From positions 1 through 64,000 of the forward strand of contig NZ_JAFKJN010000006.1 in the NCBI RefSeq assembly GCF_017305915.1: a stretch of DNA of 64,000 nucleotides, in the 5' to 3' direction. Shown in pieces: positions 25,982-34,371 of the stretch. Each line of letters starts with the position of its first letter. The stretch's first letter is position 1. This stretch comes from Reyranella sp. GTDB lineage: Bacteria; Pseudomonadota; Alphaproteobacteria; Reyranellales; Reyranellaceae. The notes below the pieces were generated by a model, which was not told the DNA's origin, did not search any database, and saw only the letters and a list, made by a program, of their open reading frames with translations. The translations under genes were made by a program, and so were the position numbers.

Positions 25982-26893
25982 TCAACGCTCGCGCGTGTAA
26001 TTGACCGGGACGATGAAGGTCTTGCGATCCTGCGCGAGGTCGCCCGGCAGCGGCGCAAACGGCGACGCCAGGCGGATGGTCTCGACGACGGCATTGTCGA
26101 GATTGGGAAAGCCGCTCGACTTGACGAGCGCGACATCGAGCAGCCGGCCGTCGCGCGCGATCGTCATGCGGGTCACCACCAGCCCACGCGGCACGTTCTC
26201 CTGCGAGCGCGAATAGAACCGGTATTGCGAGATCTTCCGCACGATCTGGTAGAGGTAATCCTCCTCGGCCTTTTGCTGCGCGGCGTCGCTCTTGAGTGCC
26301 GCGGCCGGTGGCGGACCGCTCGGGGCCGTGGCAACCGGCCGGACATCCGGCGGGCCATGCCGGGCCGAGGGCAGCTGGACGGCCGCCACCTGTGGGCGAT
26401 GCTGCGCGGGGGGGCTCGCCGGTATGGGCTTGGCGCGCGCGAAGTCGTGCGCGTCGACGGCAGGAGGTGCGTCGGTGGCGGGCACCATCTTCTCGAGCGA
26501 CGGCTGCTCGGGCGCCAGCGCGGCGCTCACATCCGGCTGCGGCGGCTCGGCCGCGATCGACGGCTGCAGCGCCGTTTCGGGAACGTCGCCGGCCGACGAG
26601 GCTTCGGCGGGCGCCGGCTCGCTGAGCAGCAACTGCGTGGCCGGTGCCGGATCAGGCGTCACGGCCTGCGGCTCCAGCGCGCTGGCGGACACCTCTTCGA
26701 CCTGCGGCGCAAAGGCGATGGTGACGTCGACGCCGCCCCAGGCGCTCGCCTCGGGGGACGTCCACGGCAGCTGGGCGAAGGCGGCGCCGATCAGGCCGGC
26801 ATGAAGCAGGCCCGACAGGATGGCGGCGACCGACGGCAAGCGCCCGCGCCGCTCGGCGATCTCGTCGGAGAGGAACGCTGCCCACGTCATCAT
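25982..26893 (-). CDS. Energy transducer TonB-family protein
   Basis: The protein has 303 residues. A single N-terminal membrane segment (about 20-42, LPSVAAILSGLLHAGLIGAA) is followed by a long Pro/Ala-rich periplasmic spacer (about 70-205). The TonB C-terminal domain has YRFYSRSQENVPRGLVVTRM, IARDGRLLDVALVKSSG, LDNAVVETIRLASPFAPLPG and a final strand TFIVPVNYTR. It should couple proton-motive force to an outer-membrane receptor, but no receptor or ExbBD is adjacent. It starts 22 bp after the repeat-rich lipoprotein gene and is probably in its operon. Confidence 0.85.
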   Translation of the reverse strand: MMTWAAFLSDEIAERRGRLPSVAAILSGLLHAGLIGAAFAQLPWTSPEASAWGGVDVTIAFAPQVEEVSASALEPQAVTPDPAPATQLLLSEPAPAEASSAGDVPETALQPSIAAEPPQPDVSAALAPEQPSLEKMVPATDAPPAVDAHDFARAKPIPASPPAQHRPQVAAVQLPSARHGPPDVRPVATAPSGPPPAAALKSDAAQQKAEEDYLYQIVRKISQYRFYSRSQENVPRGLVVTRMTIARDGRLLDVALVKSSGFPNLDNAVVETIRLASPFAPLPGDLAQDRKTFIVPVNYTRER

Positions 26894-26914
26894 CGCGGCG
26901 CCGCGCGGCGTGGG

Positions 26915-27997
26915 TCAGCGGCAGAGGTCGAGCGGCAGTCCCTGCGCCGACGCGGCGGTCAGGCAATCCGCGGTGCTGCTGAATTGCTGGGGACTGAAAT
27001 AGACTCCGCGCAGCGAATAGATGCCGCCGGCGTCTCCGGTCGGCGCGGTGCCCGGCGCCGATCCCGCCGGTCCAGCCAGCAGGCTTTGGCTGGTTCCCGC
27101 CGCGTCGCTGCCGGCCGCCCCGCCGCGACGGGCGCGCAGGACATCGATATCGCGCGGCGCGTAACCCACGCCACCGTCGCCCATCGCTGAGTTGCCGCCC
27201 GCTCCGGGTCCCGTGGCACCGGCGCCGGCAGCGCCCGCCGCACCGGCGGCTGCGCCTGAGCTTGCTGCGCCCGCACTGGCCGCGCCTGCGCTGGCTCCTG
27301 CACCTGCAGCTCCACTGCCCGCGGCACCTCCGGACGCCGCACCCGAACCACTCGATCCGCTGCCCGCGCCGGCGCCACTGGCGCCACCGCTGCTCGCGCT
27401 TCCGCTGCCGGCACCTGCGCCACCACTGCCGGCGCCAGCACCACCGCTTCCCGAGCCGGCGCCGCCACTGCCCGCACCGGCGCCGCCCGATCCGGCACCA
27501 CCACTTCCGGCACCGGCGCCGCCACTGCCCGCACCAGCACCGCCCGATCCGGCACCACCACTTCCGGCACCGGCGCCGCCACTACCCGCACCAGCGCCGC
27601 CCGATCCGGCACCACCACTTCCGGCACCGGCGCCGCCACTACCCGCACCAGCACCGCCCGATCCGGCACCACCACTTCCGGCACCGGCGCCGCCACTACC
27701 CGCACCAGCACCGCCCGATCCGGCGCCACCACTTCCGGCACCGGCGCCGCCGCTGCCCGCGCCAGCACCACCGCCAGAACCTCCAGCGCCACCACCGCTG
27801 CCGCCTCCTGCACCGCCGCCTCCGGCACCACCAGCTCCAGCGCCACCGCTGCCTGCGCAGGAGTCATCGTCACCATTCGTCAACAATGCCGATAGCGAAC
27901 TATCCGAAGAATGCGCGACCGGCCATCGCTCGGCGCAGGCCGTCAGGCCCAGGCACAGCAGTCCCAACCCGAGTGCCGTCATCGGCGGCGAGGTCAT
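26915..27997 (-). CDS. Gly/Ala/Ser-repeat lipoprotein
   Basis: The protein has 360 residues. A lipoprotein signal (TALGLGLLCLGLTAC, Cys21 as lipidation site) is followed by a short linker with NGDDDSCAG. Then comes a very long region built from GSGGAG and GAGSGGA units (about 50-270). The C-terminal tail has APRDIDVLRARRGGAAGSD, YSLRGVYFSPQQFSSTADCL and two cysteines. The repeat DNA includes five 57-bp units (19 codons). ATG 27997 has GGAGGAAGGCA upstream. It probably acts as an extended outer-membrane spacer or surface protein; its function is unknown and the repeat number may vary. Confidence 0.75.
   Translation of the reverse strand: MTSPPMTALGLGLLCLGLTACAERWPVAHSSDSSLSALLTNGDDDSCAGSGGAGAGGAGGGGAGGGSGGGAGGSGGGAGAGSGGAGAGSGGAGSGGAGAGSGGAGAGSGGAGSGGAGAGSGGAGAGSGGAGSGGAGAGSGGAGAGSGGAGSGGAGAGSGGAGAGSGGAGSGGAGAGSGGAGSGSGGAGAGSGGAGAGSGSASSGGASGAGAGSGSSGSGAASGGAAGSGAAGAGASAGAASAGAASSGAAAGAAGAAGAGATGPGAGGNSAMGDGGVGYAPRDIDVLRARRGGAAGSDAAGTSQSLLAGPAGSAPGTAPTGDAGGIYSLRGVYFSPQQFSSTADCLTAASAQGLPLDLCR
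27472..27756. repeat. 57-bp tandem repeat array (about five copies)
   Basis: The marker CCCGATCCGGC recurs every 57 bp (near 27487, 27544, 27601, 27658, 27715), with a few third-position differences between units. The period is a multiple of three, so copy-number change would keep the lipoprotein frame open. Confidence 0.8.
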
Positions 27998-28199
27998 TGC
28001 CTTCCTCCGCTTGCCAGATCGAAGCAACACCCTCGGGCACGCGTGCGCAGCGATGAAGGGACCAATCGGTGATTTCCCCCGCGACGACCGACGGTCGGCA
28101 TCGCACCGATGCCTCGCGATTCGAGTCGGAACCGGCGCGCGCCCTCGCCGTTCGCGCCGTCTTTGCGCCGCCGATCCGAACCGCCATAATCGATGACCC

Positions 28200-29918
28200 A
28201 TGACGCAAGACAGCAGCACCTACTGGAAGAAGGCCCGTACCGAAGTGCGCGCGGCCGGCTTCGATCCCGATCGCGCGGCGCAGACCAACGCCGTCGTCAC
28301 CATCGCCAGCGCCTACACCAACGCCCATCGTTGCAACAACCGCGTGCGCCAGATCACCGACCTGCTGGTCGAGCTGATCGGCGAGCGCGGCGGCACCGGT
28401 CTGATCGTCGGCGCGCCGGCGGTGTCGGATGCGCTGACGCAAGGCACGCCGACCGCGGGCTACAGCCTGGTGTCGCGCGACGTCGCCGCCGACTGCTTCG
28501 AGATCGGCCACTACGCCCATCACGGCGACGCCATGATCGTCATCTCGGGCTGCGACAAGACCGGCGCCGCGGCGCTGATGCCGCTCGCCCGCACCAATGC
28601 CTTCGGCCTGGTGCTCTATCCCGGCACCAGCTCGCCGGGCAGCGTGTCGTTCGGGCCGTGGGCCAAGAAGGGCACCAACCTCACCATCATGGACTATGCC
28701 GAGGGTCGCGCCGCCGCCGAGGCCGGCCGCATCTCGCAAGCCGAGCTGCTCGAGCTCGAGCGCAACGTTCTGCCCGGATCCGGCACCTGCGGCGCGATGT
28801 TCACCGCCAACACCATGAGCACGACCGCCGAGGCGATCGGCATGATGCTGCCGCGCGGCGCCTCGCATCCCGCCGACTACAATGCGCAAAGCGACATCCA
28901 TGCCGACGTGCGCGCCCAGACCAGGGCCTCGGTCGATGCGCTCTACCGCCTGATCGAAGCCGGTATCCGGCCGCGGGACATCATGACCGAACGTGCCTTC
29001 GAGAATGCGATCGCCACGGTCTATGCCATGGGCGGCTCGACCAACATGTACCTGCACATGCTGGCGATCGCGCGCGAGGCGCAGGTGCCGATCACCATCG
29101 AGCGCATCCAGGCGATCGGCGAGCGCATCCCACTGCTTTCCAGGCTGCAGCCGCACGGCCCCTACGCCATGACCAGCCTGCACGCGATCGGCGGCGTGCC
29201 GGTGGTGATGAAGGAGCTGCTGCGCGCGGGGCTGCTGCACGGCGATGTGCTCACCGTCACCGGCAAGACGCTGGCGGAGAACCTCGTCGCGGTGCCGACG
29301 CTCGACCAGCTCGGCGACCAGGACATCATCCGTCCGGTCTCGAACCCCGTCGCCGCGGCCAACAACCACATCAGCGTGCTCAAGGGCAATCTGGCACCGG
29401 AGAGCTGCGTGCTGAAACTCTCGGGCAAGACGCTGGAGAAGGGCGAGTTCCACGGCACCGCGCGCGTCTTCGACTCCGAAGCCGATACGATGAAGGCGAT
29501 CCGCGCCGGCGAGATCGCCAAGGGAACCGTGATCGTGGTGCGCAATGTCGGGCCGGTCGGCGGGCCGGGCATGCCGGAGATGGTGATGCTCACCATCCAG
29601 TTGCAGGGGCGCGGGCTCGGCGAGGACGTGGCGCTGATCACCGACGGCCGCTTCTCGGGCGTGAGCCACGGCATCCTGATCGGCCACATCTCGCCCGAGG
29701 CGGCGCGCGGCGGGCCGATCGCAGCGGTGCGCGACGGCGACACCATCGTCATCGATCCGCGCAAGCGCACGCTCGACCTCGATGTGCCGGCGGAGGAGAT
29801 CGCCAGGCGCATGGCCGCCTGGCGCGCGCCCGACCTGGCGGCGCGCATCCGGCCGGGCTCGGTGCACGACAAGTACGTCCGCCTGGTCAAGTCGGCCCAC
29901 TACGGCTGCGTGGTGTAG
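28200..29918 (+). CDS. IlvD/Edd-family dehydratase
   Basis: A 572-residue [Fe-S] dehydratase of the dihydroxy-acid/phosphogluconate/sugar-acid dehydratase family. Cluster ligands are expected at SGCDKTG and GSGTCGAM. Other family marks are MGGSTNMYLHMLAIAR and the C-terminal GGPGMPEM then ITDGRFSGVSHG. The length is right for the family. Because no other ilv gene is adjacent, it may act on a sugar acid (xylonate, arabonate) rather than in valine/isoleucine synthesis. The lipoprotein gene is divergent across about 200 bp (27998-28199) that must hold both promoters. Confidence 0.9.
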   Translation: MTQDSSTYWKKARTEVRAAGFDPDRAAQTNAVVTIASAYTNAHRCNNRVRQITDLLVELIGERGGTGLIVGAPAVSDALTQGTPTAGYSLVSRDVAADCFEIGHYAHHGDAMIVISGCDKTGAAALMPLARTNAFGLVLYPGTSSPGSVSFGPWAKKGTNLTIMDYAEGRAAAEAGRISQAELLELERNVLPGSGTCGAMFTANTMSTTAEAIGMMLPRGASHPADYNAQSDIHADVRAQTRASVDALYRLIEAGIRPRDIMTERAFENAIATVYAMGGSTNMYLHMLAIAREAQVPITIERIQAIGERIPLLSRLQPHGPYAMTSLHAIGGVPVVMKELLRAGLLHGDVLTVTGKTLAENLVAVPTLDQLGDQDIIRPVSNPVAAANNHISVLKGNLAPESCVLKLSGKTLEKGEFHGTARVFDSEADTMKAIRAGEIAKGTVIVVRNVGPVGGPGMPEMVMLTIQLQGRGLGEDVALITDGRFSGVSHGILIGHISPEAARGGPIAAVRDGDTIVIDPRKRTLDLDVPAEEIARRMAAWRAPDLAARIRPGSVHDKYVRLVKSAHYGCVV

Positions 29919-29982
29919 CCGTCTCGCCCTGCGCAACGGGAATTTCTTTGCGCGCAGCGGCGACGCTGCCTAGGCTTCGCCC

Positions 29983-31050
29983 ATGAGCGCCATGGCTTTT
30001 CGCACCCACGAAGTGCCCGACGACCTGCTGGCCGCGATCGACTATTGCTACGACCAGGGCTGGACCGACGGCCTGCCGGTCGTGCCGCCGGTGGTCGATC
30101 GCGTGAAGGCGATGCTGGGCGCCGACAGCCGGCCGCCCGACACCGTGATCGCCAAGCACCCCGCGACCGGGCTCGACCTGTCGCTGCATGCCGCGGCGGT
30201 CAATGCGGTGATGGCGGGCTGCCTGCCCGAATACTTCCCGGTGGTGGTCTCAGCCTTCGAGGCGATGGACAAGCCCGACTTCAACTTCCACGGCTCGACC
30301 GCCAGCACCGGCGGCTCGGCACCGCTGCTGATCGTGAGCGGTCCCTACGCCGACGCGATCAACATGAACGCCGACGTCAACCTGTTCGGCCCCGGCAATC
30401 GCGCCAACTCGACGATCGGCCGCGCGACCCGGCTGATCCTGCGCAACGTCTTCCAGATGCTTCCCGGCATCTCCGACAAGTCGACCCAGGGCAATCCCGG
30501 CAAGTACAGCTTCTGCATCGCCGAGCGCGCGCGCGGCAATCCATGGCCGCTGCTCTGCGAGGTCCAGGGCTACGCCAAGGGCACGTCGAGCGTCACGGCT
30601 TACGCCGGCGGCGGCTTCTGCAACGTCGAGAACCACGGCGGCAACACGCCCGAGCAGGTGCTGGGCTCGGTTGCCGATGCGATGGCCAACTACGGCTGCA
30701 TCACGCTGGGTCAGGCCGTGGTGATCCTGGCGCCCGAGCACATGCAGATCGTGGCCGAGGCCGGCTGGACGCGCGAGCAGGCGCAGGCCTTCCTGTTCAG
30801 CCAGGCCAAGCGTTCGGTCGAGGGCATGAAGGGTGTCGGCAAGTATCGCGACCGCGAGTACGACACCCAGCACGGCGAAGGCGCGCATGCGCTGGCCGAA
30901 ACGGGCTTCGTACATCGCGGGCTGACGCCCGAGGACATCCTGATCACCATGGGCGGCGGCGATGCCGGCGGCCATTCCTGCTTCATCCCGTCGTGGAGCC
31001 GCGGCCGCGGCTCGATCATGCAGCACGGCGCGATCCGCGCCCCGCAATGA
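29983..31050 (+). CDS. Uncharacterised protein preceding the UGSC selenoprotein
   Basis: The protein has 355 residues, no signal peptide and no membrane helix. Conserved-looking stretches include CYDQGWTDGLPVVPPVVDRV, the Gly-rich NFHGSTASTGGSAPLLIVSG, FGPGNRANSTIGRATRLILR and GGGDAGGHSCFIPSWSRGRG. No family name is assigned from memory. It ends 7 bp before the selenoprotein start with no terminator between, so the two are likely co-translated and may form a complex. Several Cys residues could make it a redox partner. Start ATG 29983 (or 29992). Confidence 0.78.
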   Translation: MSAMAFRTHEVPDDLLAAIDYCYDQGWTDGLPVVPPVVDRVKAMLGADSRPPDTVIAKHPATGLDLSLHAAAVNAVMAGCLPEYFPVVVSAFEAMDKPDFNFHGSTASTGGSAPLLIVSGPYADAINMNADVNLFGPGNRANSTIGRATRLILRNVFQMLPGISDKSTQGNPGKYSFCIAERARGNPWPLLCEVQGYAKGTSSVTAYAGGGFCNVENHGGNTPEQVLGSVADAMANYGCITLGQAVVILAPEHMQIVAEAGWTREQAQAFLFSQAKRSVEGMKGVGKYRDREYDTQHGEGAHALAETGFVHRGLTPEDILITMGGGDAGGHSCFIPSWSRGRGSIMQHGAIRAPQ

Positions 31051-31057
31051 GGTGACG

Positions 31058-31579
31058 ATGCAGCTCTACTCTCCGCTCTCGACCACGCCCCGGCGCAAAG
31101 CGGTGCGTGCCCCGGCCCTGCCCAAGATCGACGGCCTGCGCATCGGCATCCTGGAGAACGGCAAGCTCAATGCCGAGGAGATGCTGAACGAGGTCGCAGC
31201 GCTGTTCGTGCAGCGCCATGGCTGCACCGTGCGCACGCTCGCCTCGAAGAAGAATGCCAGCGCGCCAGCGCCCTCCAACACCCTGACGACGGTCGCCCAG
31301 GAGGTCGACTTCCTGATCACCGGATTGGGCGATTGAGGGTCCTGCTCCACGTGCAGTCTGCACGACGGCATCACCTTCGAACAGCTCGGCAAGCGCGCGG
31401 TGGTTCTGTGCACCACGCCCTTCGAGGTCACCGCCCGCAACATCGCCCGTGTGCTCGGCCTGCCCGACTATCCGTTCCTGACGGTCCAGCATCCGATCGG
31501 CAGCTGCACGCTGCCGGAGCTCAAGGCGCGCGCGGAAGTCGCCTACAAACAGGCCCTGCCCATCCTGATGCAGGCATGA
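31058..31579 (+). CDS. UGSC-family selenoprotein (in-frame TGA read as selenocysteine)
   Basis: From ATG 31058 the frame gives 92 residues (GLRIGILENGKLNAEEMLNE, QEVDFLITGLGD) to a TGA at 31334-31336. It then continues open for 80 residues to TGA 31577: GSCSTCSLHDGITFEQLGKR, AVVLCTTPFEVTARNIARVL, and on to ILMQA. The residues around the TGA read D-U-G-S-C-S-T-C, which is the motif that names the UGSC (seleno)protein family. Starting 13 nt after the TGA is a hairpin CGTGCA-GTC-TGCACG, closely like the apical part of the E. coli fdhF SECIS. The second half has no ATG of its own near the junction. The full length would be 173 residues. selABCD are not in the window. Confidence 0.85.
31337..31370 (+). 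promoter_or_regulatory. Bacterial SECIS-like element
   Basis: Immediately after the UGA, a perfect 6-bp stem CGTGCA/TGCACG (31350-31364) closes a GTC loop. Bacterial SelB binds a hairpin this close to the UGA whose apical loop holds an exposed G-U; fdhF has UGCA-GGUCU-GCA in the same place. The spacing of 13 nt from UGA to stem is within the usual range. The hairpin is also coding sequence. Confidence 0.75.
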
Positions 31580-31592
31580 AGAGGAATCGCTC

Positions 31593-32810
31593 ATGAAGTT
31601 CGGGATTTTCTACGAGCTGCAACTGCCGCGCCCGTGGGCGCCCGGCGACGAGCACCGGTTGTACCAGAACGCGCTCGAGCAGATCGAGATCGCCGATCGC
31701 TGCGGCTACGACCATGCCTGGCAGGTCGAGCACCACTTCCTCGAGGAATACTCGCACTCGCCGGTGCCCGAATCCTTCCTCGCCGCCGCCAGCCAGCGCA
31801 CCAAGCAGATCCGGCTGGGCCACGGCATCATGCAGCTCACCACCAACCATCCCGCCCGCGTCGCCGAGAAGATCGCCACGCTCGACCTGTTGTCGAACGG
31901 CCGCTGCGAGTTCGGCATGGGCGAAAGCGCCTCGATCACCGAGCTCGAGCCGTTTGGCGTCGACATGGAGAACAAGCGCGAGATCTTCGAGGAAGCCGTC
32001 CGCGCCATCATGCCGATGTTCAAGGACGGCCCGAGCGAGCACAAGGGCAAGTACTTCAACATGCCGCTGCGCCAGGTCGTGCCGAAGCCGCTACAGAAGC
32101 CGCATCCGCCGCTGTGGGTCGCCTGCTCGCAGCTCGAGACCCTGGCCAAGTGCGGCGAATGGGGCATGGGCGCGCTCGGCTTTCAGTTCGTCTCGGCCGA
32201 TGCCGCGCATGCCTGGGTGCATGCCTACTACAACGCCTTCGTGAAGCGGCAGAAGAAGCTCGCCGACTACGTCAGCAACCCGAACATGGCGCTGGTCTCG
32301 TTCTTCATGTGCGCGCCGACCGACGAGGAGGCGCGCGAGCGCGCCGACGGCGACACCTTCTTCCAGTTCGCGCTGCGCTTCTACGCGGCGGCGCCCGGCC
32401 GCCGCCGTCCACCCGCCGGCACGGTCAACATGTGGGACGAGTACCAGAAGTGGAAGGCCGCCAATCCCGAGGCGCACCAGGCCGCCCTGCGTGGCGGCCT
32501 GATCGGCTCGCCGGAGACGATCCGGCGCAAGCTGCGCCGCTTCCAGGCCTCCAACATCGACCAGGTCGTGCTGCTCAACCAGGCCGGCCGCAACACCCAC
32601 GAGCACATCTGCGAATCGCTCGAGCTGTTCGCCAGGGAAGTCATGCCCGAGTTTCAGGCGGCGCATCCCCAGCTGCTCGAATGGAAGCAGCGGGTGCTGA
32701 ACCGCGAGATCGAGCTCGAGGAGATCGACACCACGGCCTTCACCGACCGCTACGGCGGCACGATGAAGAACATCGCGCCGTCGGCCGACAAGCGGGTGGC
32801 GGCAGAATAG
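31593..32810 (+). CDS. LLM-class flavin-dependent monooxygenase
   Basis: A 405-residue luciferase-like protein: KFGIFYELQLPRPWAPGDEH, then AWQVEHHFLEEYSHSPVPES, and the flavin-site stretch LGHGIMQLTTNHPARVAEKI. These mark the bacterial luciferase alpha-like (FMNH2) group. ATG 31593 follows AAGAGGAATCG, 13 bp after the selenoprotein stop, so it is the last member of a unit with the UGSC protein and its 355-residue partner. The substrate is unknown. Confidence 0.9.
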   Translation: MKFGIFYELQLPRPWAPGDEHRLYQNALEQIEIADRCGYDHAWQVEHHFLEEYSHSPVPESFLAAASQRTKQIRLGHGIMQLTTNHPARVAEKIATLDLLSNGRCEFGMGESASITELEPFGVDMENKREIFEEAVRAIMPMFKDGPSEHKGKYFNMPLRQVVPKPLQKPHPPLWVACSQLETLAKCGEWGMGALGFQFVSADAAHAWVHAYYNAFVKRQKKLADYVSNPNMALVSFFMCAPTDEEARERADGDTFFQFALRFYAAAPGRRRPPAGTVNMWDEYQKWKAANPEAHQAALRGGLIGSPETIRRKLRRFQASNIDQVVLLNQAGRNTHEHICESLELFAREVMPEFQAAHPQLLEWKQRVLNREIELEEIDTTAFTDRYGGTMKNIAPSADKRVAAE

Positions 32811-32898
32811 CCATCGCCTGCAAGGCTCCACGCAGCGGGCTCTCACGCGTGATTACACGCGCTGCCGCCCGCCGTCGCGTTTCGCGTCGCGAAGCGCG

Positions 32899-33888
32899 CT
32901 AATTTGCGGCCGCGACTCCGGTCGTCGCCATGCGCAGTTGCCAGGTCTGGCGGTGCGCCTCGATCAGCTTGGCGAGCTCGTCCGGCTCACCGGTGTCGAC
33001 CTCCAGGCCGAGCGGCTTCAAGAGCTCCGTCACCTCGCGATCGGCGATCACCGAGCGCAGGCGATTGTTGAGCTGTGCCACCAGAGGCGCCGGCGTGCCG
33101 GGGGCCGCGAAGAAGGCGAACCATTCCTCCATGTCGAGGCTGGGATAGCCGAGCTCCGGCCCGATCGGGATGTTGGGCGCGGTCGACAGCCGCCGCGTGC
33201 CGGTGGCCAGCAGGATGCGGGCGCGGCGGCCGCGATGCGGCGGCAGCAGCGAGGTCATGGTGTTGACGGTGGCCGGGATCTTGCCGTCGCGCATCTCGGA
33301 CAGGATGGCGGTGATGCCGCGGAAGTATACCGGCTCGAGCCGCTGCCGGGTCGAGCGGCTCAGCAGCACGTTCAGCACCTCGACGAAGGTGGTGTTGGAC
33401 GACACCGCGATGCGGCGGCGCTGGTCGTCGCCCTCCTGGATCCAGGCGAGATAGTCCTTGAAGGTGTCGACGGGAAGCTGCGGCGCCACCGCGAAGGCGA
33501 TCGCGAAGTTGCCGATCTTGGTGATCGGCGCGAGGTCCTTCGCCGGATCGAACGGGAAGGTCTTGCTCGCCAGCCGCGACACCAGGGTGGTCGACGACAG
33601 CAGCGCCAGCTCGGCGCCGTCGGGCGGCGCCTTCTTCACCAGCTCGCCCGGCACGGCGCCGAACTGGCCGGTGCGATTCTCGACGATCACCCGCCGGCTG
33701 GTCCGGCGCTGTAGCTGCGAAGCGATGGTGCGGGCGACCTGGTCGGCGCCGCCGCCCGGCTCGAAGCCGACGAAAATGCGCAGATCCTTCTCGCGGTCGC
33801 GGCCAACCTGGCCGTACGCGGAGCCGAGCAGCAAAGCCGGAGCGGTCAGGGTGGCGGCAGCGACAACCGTCCGACGTCTTATAGACAT
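32899..33888 (-). CDS. Bug-family periplasmic receptor (tripartite tricarboxylate transporter TctC-like)
   Basis: The protein has 329 residues. An N-terminal Arg-rich export signal (SIRRRTVVAAATLTAPALLL), possibly Tat-dependent, is followed by the Bug fold: LRIFVGFEPGGGADQVARTI, VIVENRTGQFGAVPGELVKK, FDPAKDLAPITKIGNFAIAF and EEWFAFFAAPGTPAPLVAQL. Such proteins bind carboxylates or other small acids; TctA/TctB permeases are not adjacent, so this is one of several orphan receptors here (also 47932-48906 and 63374-64000). Confidence 0.9.
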   Translation of the reverse strand: MSIRRRTVVAAATLTAPALLLGSAYGQVGRDREKDLRIFVGFEPGGGADQVARTIASQLQRRTSRRVIVENRTGQFGAVPGELVKKAPPDGAELALLSSTTLVSRLASKTFPFDPAKDLAPITKIGNFAIAFAVAPQLPVDTFKDYLAWIQEGDDQRRRIAVSSNTTFVEVLNVLLSRSTRQRLEPVYFRGITAILSEMRDGKIPATVNTMTSLLPPHRGRRARILLATGTRRLSTAPNIPIGPELGYPSLDMEEWFAFFAAPGTPAPLVAQLNNRLRSVIADREVTELLKPLGLEVDTGEPDELAKLIEAHRQTWQLRMATTGVAAAN

Positions 33889-34062
33889 TCCGTCAGAAAT
33901 CCGATCCTTTGGAAGAAGAGCATCGCCAACCCGGCGGAGCGAGGCAACTGCCGTCGACCTCGCAGTTTCATCGTATCTGTGCGAAAACTCCGGGACTTCC
34001 TCCGCCTTGTCACCGGATTGTCCTCAACCGGCGCGCCCCGCCAGAGTAACTTTGCGGACGTA

Positions 34063-34371
34063 ATGTATCAGCCCATGACCGACGACGCTCCCGGCGCCGC
34101 CGCGCGCGGCAAAATCACCCTAAGGATCACCCGATTCCTCGGCGGTCTCGAGCGCGCCCGCCGGCAACCCAACCGCCGCGAGGCCTATCACCTGCGCCAT
34201 GCGCTCGAGCGATTGCAGGCCGAGCAATATGCCGAGAGCGAGGAGGCGCTGGTGCGCGCCGAACGCTCGGCGCCCTTGCCGGAGCATGTCGCCAACCTGT
34301 TGGCGACCAACGAGAGCGTGACCATCAGCCAGCTCCGAGACGAGCTGCAGCAGGTCGCCAAGGAACCCTGA
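34063..34371 (+). CDS. Small hypothetical protein, about 102 residues
   Basis: A helical, charged protein: ARGKITLRITRFLGGLERAR, REAYHLRHALERLQAEQYAE, then EEALVRAERSAPLPEH and ISQLRDELQQVAK. No membrane segment or known motif. Starts at 34063 or 34075 are both possible; an earlier in-frame start at 33979 adds low-complexity sequence. Function unknown. Confidence 0.55.
   Translation: MYQPMTDDAPGAAARGKITLRITRFLGGLERARRQPNRREAYHLRHALERLQAEQYAESEEALVRAERSAPLPEHVANLLATNESVTISQLRDELQQVAKEP

Noticed and set aside
27472..27756. CRISPR-like array
   Set aside because: The repeats are contiguous 57-bp coding units without unique spacers, lying within a lipoprotein gene.
27192..28196. 334-residue Pro/Ala-rich frame on the plus strand
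   Set aside because: It is the reverse complement of the Gly/Ala/Ser lipoprotein. Only the lipoprotein strand has a signal peptide, lipobox and ribosome site.
31334..31336. TGA taken as the true end of a 92-residue protein
   Set aside because: The downstream frame is coding, carries the UGSC motif and a SECIS-like hairpin, and no restart codon lies at the junction.
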